From NCBI GenBank assembly GCA_046724665.1, contig JBKOWZ010000273.1, positions 1 to 12,393 of the forward strand: DNA of 12,393 nucleotides, written 5' to 3'. The DNA comes from Actinocrinis sp046724665 (GTDB lineage: Bacteria; Actinomycetota; Actinomycetes; Streptomycetales; Catenulisporaceae). Of this stretch, positions 7,578-12,393 are shown one piece after another. The stretch's first letter is position 1. Each line of letters starts with the position of its first letter. A program made the translations under genes and the position numbers. Under the pieces are notes generated by a model, which was given only the letters and a program-made list of their open reading frames with translations, searched no databases and had not been told where the DNA came from.

Positions 7578-8815
7578 GGCGCGACCCCGATCGTGGTGAG
7601 GCCGGCGGTCTCCGGCCAGCCGAGCGCGAGGTTGAGGCACTGCACCGCGGCGCCGCCGGTGCCCTTGGCCAGGTTGTCTACGGCACCGATGACGAGCACG
7701 CGCTTGGCGGTCTCGTCGAGTGCGACCTGGAGTTGGACGGCGTTGGAGCCGAGGACGGCGGCGGTCTGCGGCCAGCGGCCCTCGGGCAGGAGGGTGACGA
7801 AGGGCTCGTCGGCGTACGCCTTCTCGTAGGCGGCCCGCAGGTCCTGCGCGGTGATTCCGGGTAGTGCGGGGGCGGTGCAGTTGGCCAGGATTCCGCGCGG
7901 CATGGGGGCGAGGATGGGGGTGAAGGAGACTGATACGGGAGCGGCGGGTCCGCCAGGTGAGCCGGGGCGGGTGGGACCGCTGAAGGGGGCGGCGAGTGAG
8001 CCGGGGTCGGGAGGGGCAGGGGTGCTGGAGGGTGAGTCAGGGGCGGAGGGGATGGAGGGGTCGGAAGGGGCGGAGGGGGCAGAAGGGACGGAGGGAGAGT
8101 CTGCGGTGGCGAGGGGTGAGGTGGGGGTGGAAGGGACTGCGGCCAGGGCCTTGGTGAGGTTCTGCACGATCTCGGGGGTGTGGCGGTGGATTCCGCCGAC
8201 CTGGTAAGCGGAGGCGTTGCCCATGATCTCCGAGCCGAGCAGGTGCGGCTTGAGCGACTTGCCGGCGCCGGAGGTGCCGGTCACTGCGGTGATTACGACC
8301 TCGGGCGCGACGAGGCTGGCGGCTAGGGCGGGATAGAGCGCGAGGGTCGCGACGGTTGGGAAGCAGCCGGGGACGGCGACACGCTTCGTCCCTTGTAGCG
8401 CGCTGCGGGCACCGGGAAGCTCCGGCAGGCCGTACGGCCAGGTCCCGGCGTGCGGCGTGCCGTAGAAGCGGGTCCATGCGGCGGCGTCGGCGAGTCGGAA
8501 GTCCGCGCCGCAGTCGATGATCAGGACGTCCGGGCCGAGGGCCTCGGCCACCGCGGCGGACTGTCCGTGCGGCAGGGCGAGGAAGACGACGTCGTGGCCG
8601 CTCAGGTGCTCGGCGTCGGTGGGGACGAGGACGCGGTCGGCGAGCGGGGCGAGGTGCGGCTGGTGCTCGCCCAGCGTCGAGCCCGCGTTGGACCAGGCGG
8701 TCAGCGCGCCGAGTTGCGCCCGCCCGTCGAGCAGCGCGGGATGGCCGAGGAGGATCCGCAGGATCTCCCCGCCCGCGTAACCTGTCGCTCCCGCGACCGC
8801 GATCCGGATCGTCAT
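7574..8815 (-). CDS. argC: N-acetyl-gamma-glutamyl-phosphate reductase ArgC with a Ser/Pro-rich insertion
   Basis: ArgC reduces N-acetylglutamyl phosphate to the semialdehyde with NADPH. The N-terminal Rossmann motif is AVAGATGYAGGE (residues 6-17). The catalytic cysteine is C151 in VPGCFPT, followed by TGTSGAGKS (179-187) and the catalytic-histidine segment GGIHRHTPEI (207-216). The C-terminal part VSFTPILAPMPRGI (296-309) and GAVDNLAKG (377-385) is normal. The product is 413 aa against about 340-350 for the family; the excess is a low-complexity insertion at about residues 225-293. I chose the ATG at 8815; an ATG two codons upstream (8821) is possible. Neither has a Shine-Dalgarno, and a TATTGT lies 7 bp before the 8815 start, which suggests leaderless mRNA. 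The stop overlaps argB as GTGA. Confidence 0.95.
   Translation of the reverse strand: MTIRIAVAGATGYAGGEILRILLGHPALLDGRAQLGALTAWSNAGSTLGEHQPHLAPLADRVLVPTDAEHLSGHDVVFLALPHGQSAAVAEALGPDVLIIDCGADFRLADAAAWTRFYGTPHAGTWPYGLPELPGARSALQGTKRVAVPGCFPTVATLALYPALAASLVAPEVVITAVTGTSGAGKSLKPHLLGSEIMGNASAYQVGGIHRHTPEIVQNLTKALAAVPSTPTSPLATADSPSVPSAPSAPSDPSIPSAPDSPSSTPAPPDPGSLAAPFSGPTRPGSPGGPAAPVSVSFTPILAPMPRGILANCTAPALPGITAQDLRAAYEKAYADEPFVTLLPEGRWPQTAAVLGSNAVQLQVALDETAKRVLVIGAVDNLAKGTGGAAVQCLNLALGWPETAGLTTIGVAP
8042..8095 (-). repeat. Six 9-bp repeats encoding Pro-Ser-x
   Basis: Six consecutive units of 9 bp encode PSV, PSA, PSA, PSD, PSI and PSA (ArgC residues 241-258). On the plus strand the pattern is close to GGGGCGGAG with small changes. 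This is the likely site of expansion by replication slippage within the larger ArgC insertion. Confidence 0.8.
8048..8079 (+). other. Canonical G-quadruplex motif on the argC template strand
   Basis: Four G-runs occur on the plus strand at 8048-8051, 8057-8060, 8067-8070 and 8075-8079, with loops of 5, 6 and 4 nt. This fits the G3+N1-7 pattern with runs of four or more. Because argC is read from the minus strand, the G-rich strand is the template. The formation of a quadruplex in vivo is inference. Confidence 0.6.
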
Positions 8816-8824
8816 GTGCATGAC
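8811..8824. repeat. Inverted repeat over the argC start codons
   Basis: GTCATG (8811-8816) and CATGAC (8819-8824) are perfect 6-bp arms around a 2-bp centre. The element covers both candidate ATG codons of argC and touches the proposed -10 hexamer. It could be a regulator contact site, or simply arise from two neighbouring ATG codons. Confidence 0.45.
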
Positions 8825-8828
8825 AATA
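8823..8828 (-). promoter_or_regulatory. Probable argC -10 element (leaderless start)
   Basis: The minus strand reads TATTGT, matching the TANNNT pattern. Exactly 7 bp separate it from the A of the ATG at 8815, the spacing expected when transcription starts at the start codon. No good -35 hexamer is present at 17-18 bp, where the ARG boxes lie instead. This is consistent with a modest, repressible promoter. Confidence 0.5.
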
Positions 8829-8834
8829 CAGCAG

Positions 8835-8872
8835 TGCGAATGACTATTCCATACGGCGAATTGCGTATTTCG
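8835..8872 (-). promoter_or_regulatory. Tandem ARG boxes (ArgR operator) upstream of argC
   Basis: Box 1 (8835-8852) has the core GAAT-N4-ATTC at 8838-8849, the exact spacing of the ArgR consensus TGAAT-N4-ATTCA. Box 2 (8855-8872) has GAAT-N4-TATT at 8858-8869. Both boxes share GCGAAT in direct register 20 bp apart, close to the two-box, 2-3-bp-gap layout of known arg operators. The pair covers the expected -35 region of the argC promoter, so ArgR binding would block RNA polymerase. argR itself is in the same cluster. Confidence 0.7.
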
Positions 8873-8882
8873 GCGGCGGCAC

Positions 8883-8937
8883 ATCCCTAGTGCCAGCAGC
8901 GAGCGGGGCGATCTTAGGCCGCCACGGCACTAGGGAT
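8883..8937. repeat. 12-bp perfect inverted repeat in the pheT-argC gap
   Basis: ATCCCTAGTGCC (8883-8894) and GGCACTAGGGAT (8926-8937) are perfect complements separated by 31 bp. The arms contain CTAG, a rare tetranucleotide. It lies between the pheT hairpin and the argC operator. With a 31-nt loop it is a poor terminator; spaced half-sites about four helical turns apart would suit a dimeric DNA-binding protein. Confidence 0.65.
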
Positions 8938-8971
8938 CGCAGAGGGCTCCGATGACGCGGCGGTGACGCGA

Positions 8972-9002
8972 CTGTGCCCCTGCTCGCCGGGCAGGGGCAC
9001 AG
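8972..9002 (-). terminator. Strong hairpin terminator after pheT
   Basis: CTGTGCCCCTGC (8972-8983) and GCAGGGGCACAG (8991-9002) form a perfect 12-bp stem with a 7-nt loop, starting 20 nt after the pheT stop. There is no T-run behind it, but actinobacterial terminators often lack one. It separates pheST from the arginine cluster and could work in both directions. Confidence 0.75.
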
Positions 9003-9022
9003 ATCCGCAGGTTGACGACCGG

Positions 9023-11518
9023 TCAGACGCCGCGCATCACGGCGCCGGTCTGTTCCGCGGCGAGGCTCACGGCGGCGTCGCGCGCCTGGCTCGCCTCATC
9101 GACGGTCAGGGTGCGGTCGGCCGCGCGGAAACGCAGCGAGAAGGCCAGCGACTTCTTGCCCTCGCCGATCCGGTCGCCCTGGTAGACGTCGAACAGCCGG
9201 ATGGATTCGAGCAGTACGCCCGCTCCCCTGGCCAGCGCGGACTGCACCGCCTGCGCCGGGACGCTCTGGTCCACGACGAGGGCGACGTCCTGGGTCGCGA
9301 CCGGGAAGGTCGAGACCAGCGGACCCTGAACCGGCAGGTCGCGCGCGGGCAACAGCGCGTCGAGATCGAGTTCCATCGCACTGGTGCGCGGCGGCAGGCC
9401 CAGCTCCGTCAGCGCCTTGGGGTGCAGTTCACCGGCATGGCCGACGGCACGGCCGTCCACCAGCAGCCGGGCGCAGCGGCCGGGGTGCCAGGGCTCGTAC
9501 TGAGCCTGCGTCACCTCCAGCTCCACCCCGCAGGAACGCGCGACGACGCGCGCCGCCTCGACCGCGTCGGCCCACAGCGTCGAGCCCGCGTCGTTCGCGG
9601 GTCGTCCGGGGCCCCACCAGCCGGCGGGCTCGCGCAGGCCGGTGAGCACCACGGCGACGTGCATGGGCTGGTCAGGTAGTGCGGCGTCGAGGGCAGCGCG
9701 TTCTTCGTCACTCGGGCGGTGCGCGGTGGTCAGCCGCGGCGGCGGAGCCGTTCCGGCGCGCGGGGAGAACACCAGGCCGGCCTCGAACAGGCTCACGTCG
9801 TTGAATCCGCGACCGAGGTTGCGCCGCAGCGTGGCCAGCAGGCCGGGCAGCAGGGTGGTGCGCAGTTCGGGCTGTTCGTCGGACAGCGGGTTGAGCAGGC
9901 GCAGCGTCTGGCGGCGCGCGTCGTCCGCGGGGATTTGCAGCTGGTCGAGGTCGCGCTGTCCGATGAACGGGTAGGACAGCACCTCGATGTGGCCCGCGGC
10001 GGCCAGGTCCCGCCCGACACGGCGACGGGCGCGCTGCTTGACGGTCAGGCCGCGCCCGGGCGGTACGCGGGGCATGGTAGAGGGCACCTGCTCGTAGCCC
10101 TCGAGCCGGATGACCTCTTCGGCCAGGTCGTTCGGGTCGGCCAGGTCGGGGCGCCAGGACGGCGGCGTCACCCGCAGCGAGTCGGCCCCCTCGACGAAGC
10201 AGCCGATCTCCTGGAGGCGGCCGACCACGGTCTCGCGGGAGTATTCGAGCCCGGCGACGCGGCCGGGCAGCGCGGCGTCGATCAGGATCGGCTCGGCGGC
10301 CGCGGGGCGGGTGGACTCGACGGTGACGGCCGGGTCGGCTTCGCCCTGGCCGAGCAGTACGAGCAGGTCCACGGCGCGTTGTACCGCCGCCGCCGCGGCG
10401 TTCGGGTCCACGCCGCGCTCGAAGCGGCGCGACGCCTCGGAGGGCAGCTTGTGGCGGCGGGCCGAGCGGGCGATGGAGACCGGGTCGAAATGCGCGCCCT
10501 CGATGAGCACGTCGGTCGTGGTCGGCTGGACCTCGGTGGCGGCCCCGCCCATCACTCCGGCCATGCCGATCGGCCCGGAAGCATCGACGATCAGCAGGTC
10601 CTCGGGGTCGAGGCGGCGGTGCGTGCCGTCGAGGGTCTCCAGCAGCTCGCCGGGCTGCGCACGGCGCACGGTGATCGGGCCGGTCAGCCGGTCGGCCGCG
10701 TACGCGTGCAGCGGCTGGCCGAGCTCGAGCATGACGTAGTTGGTGACGTCCACGATCAGCGAGATCGGCCGCATCCCGGCCAGCTGGATGCGCCGCTGCA
10801 TCCACAGCGGGGAGGGGGCCAGCGGGTCGATACCGCGTACGGCACGCACGACGAACAGGTCGCAGCCGGTCGGATCGACCAGGCGCACGGGATACCCGGT
10901 GCGGCTGGGCGCCGGGATGTCGAGCAGCGCCGGGTCGCGCAGCACGGTGCCGTACGCGATGGCGGCCTCACGCGCGATGCCGCGCATGGACAGGCAGTAG
11001 CCGCGGTCGGGGGTGACCGCGATGTCGAGCACCTCGTCGCGCACGCCGAGCAGCTCTATCGCGTCGGCGCCGACCTCGCACTCGTCGGGCAGCACGATGA
11101 TGCCGGAGTGGTCGTCGCCGAGGCCGAGCTCGCGAGCGGAGCAGATCATGCCGTCGGAGACGTGGCCGTAGGTGGACCGCGCGGTGATCTTGAACTCGCC
11201 GGGCAGCACCGCGCCGGGCAGCGCGACGACGACCTTGTCGCCGGTGCCGAAGTTGCGCGCGCCGCAGATGACGCCGCGGGTGTCCTGCGGCGCGGGGCCG
11301 ACCTGGACCTGGCAGAACCGGATCGGCTTCTTGAACCCGGTCAGCTCCTCGATCTCCAGCACATGGCCGACCACCAGCGGGCCGGTGAGCCCGATGCCGG
11401 ACTCGTGCACCGTCTCCACCTCCAGCCCGGCGCGCACCAGGCGTTCGGCGACGGCGCGTCCGGTGGCTTCGGCGGGCAGCTCGACGTACTCCCGCAGCCA
11501 GGAAAGCGGTACGCGCAT
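9023..11518 (-). CDS. pheT: Phenylalanyl-tRNA synthetase beta subunit PheT
   Basis: PheT is the tRNA-binding and editing subunit of the alpha2-beta2 enzyme that charges tRNA-Phe. The 831-aa product has the full domain order: N-terminal segment, an EMAP-like tRNA-binding domain (about 44-150, with VICGARNFGTGDKVVVALPG), the B3/B4 editing region (about 215-390), the B5 domain (about 405-485), a catalytic-like core, and the C-terminal FDX-ACB anticodon-binding domain (about 735-831). The ATG at 11518 overlaps the pheS stop as TGATG, with GGACGGAAA upstream. It is followed by a strong hairpin, so pheST is a separate unit from the arginine genes. pheST also lies just before the arg cluster in Mycobacterium. 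Confidence 0.97.
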   Translation of the reverse strand: MRVPLSWLREYVELPAEATGRAVAERLVRAGLEVETVHESGIGLTGPLVVGHVLEIEELTGFKKPIRFCQVQVGPAPQDTRGVICGARNFGTGDKVVVALPGAVLPGEFKITARSTYGHVSDGMICSARELGLGDDHSGIIVLPDECEVGADAIELLGVRDEVLDIAVTPDRGYCLSMRGIAREAAIAYGTVLRDPALLDIPAPSRTGYPVRLVDPTGCDLFVVRAVRGIDPLAPSPLWMQRRIQLAGMRPISLIVDVTNYVMLELGQPLHAYAADRLTGPITVRRAQPGELLETLDGTHRRLDPEDLLIVDASGPIGMAGVMGGAATEVQPTTTDVLIEGAHFDPVSIARSARRHKLPSEASRRFERGVDPNAAAAAVQRAVDLLVLLGQGEADPAVTVESTRPAAAEPILIDAALPGRVAGLEYSRETVVGRLQEIGCFVEGADSLRVTPPSWRPDLADPNDLAEEVIRLEGYEQVPSTMPRVPPGRGLTVKQRARRRVGRDLAAAGHIEVLSYPFIGQRDLDQLQIPADDARRQTLRLLNPLSDEQPELRTTLLPGLLATLRRNLGRGFNDVSLFEAGLVFSPRAGTAPPPRLTTAHRPSDEERAALDAALPDQPMHVAVVLTGLREPAGWWGPGRPANDAGSTLWADAVEAARVVARSCGVELEVTQAQYEPWHPGRCARLLVDGRAVGHAGELHPKALTELGLPPRTSAMELDLDALLPARDLPVQGPLVSTFPVATQDVALVVDQSVPAQAVQSALARGAGVLLESIRLFDVYQGDRIGEGKKSLAFSLRFRAADRTLTVDEASQARDAAVSLAAEQTGAVMRGV

Positions 11519-12393
11519 CAGATTTCCGTCCCGAAGGGAAGGGCGAAGCGAACGTCGCCCTCGACGATGTCGTGCATGTCCGCGACCGAGTGGCGGAACA
11601 TCAGGGTGCGCTCAAGGCCCATCCCGAAGGCGAAGCCGCTGTAGCGGTCGGGATCGACCCCCGCGGCGCGCAGCACCCGGGGGTTGACCACGCCGCAGCC
11701 GCCCCACTCGATCCAGCCCTCGGAGTTGCAGGTGCGGCACGGCCGGTCCGGGTTGCCGACCGACTCGCCGCGGCAGACGAAGCAGCGCAGGTCCATCTCG
11801 GCGCTGGGCTCGGTGAACGGGAAGTAGCTCGGGCGCAGCCGGGTGCCGATCCCCTCGCCGAACATGACGGTCGCGAAGTGGTCGAGCGTGCCCTTGAGGT
11901 CGGCCATGGTGATGCCCTCGTCCACCGCGAGACCCTCGATCTGGCCGAAGACCGGGGTGTGCGTGGCGTCGAGCGCGTCACTGCGGAAGACCCGGCCGGG
12001 GCAGATCACGTACACCGGCAGCTCGCGGTCCAGCAGCGAGCGGATCTGCACCGGCGAGGTGTGCGTGCGCAGCACCAGCGAGTCGGTGTCCTCGGTGGCG
12101 CCGGGGGTGTCGATGAAGAAGGTGTCCTGCGTGGTACGCGCCGGGTGGTCGCGGTGGATGTTGAGCGCGTCGAAGTTCATCCACTCGGACTCGACCTCGG
12201 GCCCCTCGGCGACCTCCCAGCCGATCGCGACGAAGGCGTCGGCGATGCGCTCCTGAAGGGTCGTCAGCGGGTGGCGGGCGCCGCGCGGTGCCCGGTCCCA
12301 GGGCAGCGTGACGTCCACGCTCTCCTCGACCAGCACCCGGGCGTCGCGCTCGGCCTCGAGCTCGGCCTGCCGGGCGGCCAGGGCGGCGTTGAC
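11518..12393 (-). CDS. pheS: Phenylalanyl-tRNA synthetase alpha subunit PheS (5' end outside window)
   Basis: PheS is the class II catalytic subunit that activates phenylalanine. The frame stays open to base 12393; the codons before the GTG at 12336 read VNAALAARQAELEAERDAR, the end of the family's N-terminal coiled coil, so the true start lies beyond the right edge. Visible motifs are VFRSDALDATHTPVFGQIEG (around motif 2) and GFAFGMGLERTLMFRH (motif 3). A cysteine cluster CFVC...CRTC followed by GWIEWGGCG lies before motif 3. This zinc-knuckle-like insert is what I recall from other actinobacterial PheS proteins. Its stop overlaps the pheT start by one nucleotide. Confidence 0.97.
   Translation of the reverse strand, partial: VNAALAARQAELEAERDARVLVEESVDVTLPWDRAPRGARHPLTTLQERIADAFVAIGWEVAEGPEVESEWMNFDALNIHRDHPARTTQDTFFIDTPGATEDTDSLVLRTHTSPVQIRSLLDRELPVYVICPGRVFRSDALDATHTPVFGQIEGLAVDEGITMADLKGTLDHFATVMFGEGIGTRLRPSYFPFTEPSAEMDLRCFVCRGESVGNPDRPCRTCNSEGWIEWGGCGVVNPRVLRAAGVDPDRYSGFAFGMGLERTLMFRHSVADMHDIVEGDVRFALPFGTEI

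Larger units (their letters stand above)
7937..8143 (-). other. Low-complexity Ser/Pro insertion in ArgC; polypurine DNA tract
   Basis: This stretch encodes about residues 225-293 of ArgC, located between the catalytic-histidine segment and the VSFTPxLxPMPRGI strand, a place where relatives have only a short loop. It is rich in Ser, Pro, Ala and Gly and should be disordered. The plus strand is strikingly rich in G and A (many GGGG runs) while the coding strand is C/T-rich. This is unlike the flanking parts of the gene. The reading frame is intact through the insertion, so the gene is probably functional. Confidence 0.8.

Noticed and set aside
8042..8095. CRISPR-like or satellite array
   Set aside because: The 9-bp units are contiguous without spacers and lie in frame inside argC, so they are a coding microsatellite.
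7851..8207. Plus-strand ORF rich in Gly and Glu (GAEGMEGSEGAEGAEGTEG)
   Set aside because: It is the antisense reading of the Ser/Pro repeat insertion in argC. It has no ribosome-binding site and no similarity beyond low complexity.
8851..8868. ATACG...CGTAT palindrome as a separate operator
   Set aside because: Its 5-bp arms overlap ARG box 2 and the box register with box 1 explains the sequence better, so I did not list it separately.
9719..11644. 641-codon plus-strand ORF opposite pheT
   Set aside because: It is the complementary frame of pheT, which has all its domains. The product is dominated by Gly, Ala, Val, Asp and Arg without motifs.

Overview
The window is high-GC DNA (roughly 68-70% by eye) from an actinobacterium. 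The evidence is the strong G/C third-position bias, GTG starts, Streptomyces/Mycobacterium-type protein sequences, and the actinobacterial 16S 5' end and rRNA leader at the left edge. I cannot name the order from sequence alone. Every gene I can support lies on the minus strand, so the biological order runs right to left.

In transcription order: pheS (5' end outside the window) and pheT encode the two subunits of phenylalanyl-tRNA synthetase and end at a strong 12-bp hairpin. An intergenic region of about 207 bp carries a long inverted repeat, two tandem ARG-box-like operators and a probable leaderless promoter. A tight arginine cluster follows: argC-argB-argD-argF-argR-(22-codon ORF)-argH. 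It continues into mpg (3-methyladenine DNA glycosylase) and tyrS (tyrosyl-tRNA synthetase). A textbook rRNA promoter, a leader of about 220 nt and the first ~65 nt of a 16S rRNA gene end the window.

The arginine genes overlap by 1-4 nt (GTGA, ATGA, TGATG, ATGA), which indicates translational coupling. ArgB, ArgC and ArgD convert N-acetylglutamate to N-acetylornithine. ArgF and ArgH act later, making citrulline and arginine. ArgR is the likely repressor of the whole unit through the ARG boxes before argC.

Two steps of the usual actinobacterial argCJBDFRGH order are absent. argJ is missing with no scar: the argC stop overlaps the argB start. argG is missing, but its place between argR and argH holds a 22-codon ORF whose first ~16 residues (MTERLVHTHCAGLDAS) resemble the ArgG N-terminus and its PP-loop. 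I read this as a possible argG remnant, now perhaps a leader ORF for argH. Other oddities are a ~69-residue Ser/Pro insertion in ArgC, encoded by a G-rich tract with a canonical G-quadruplex motif on the template strand, and a pentapeptide-repeat tail on ArgF. I see no mobile element, CRISPR array, tRNA gene or new defence-type system.
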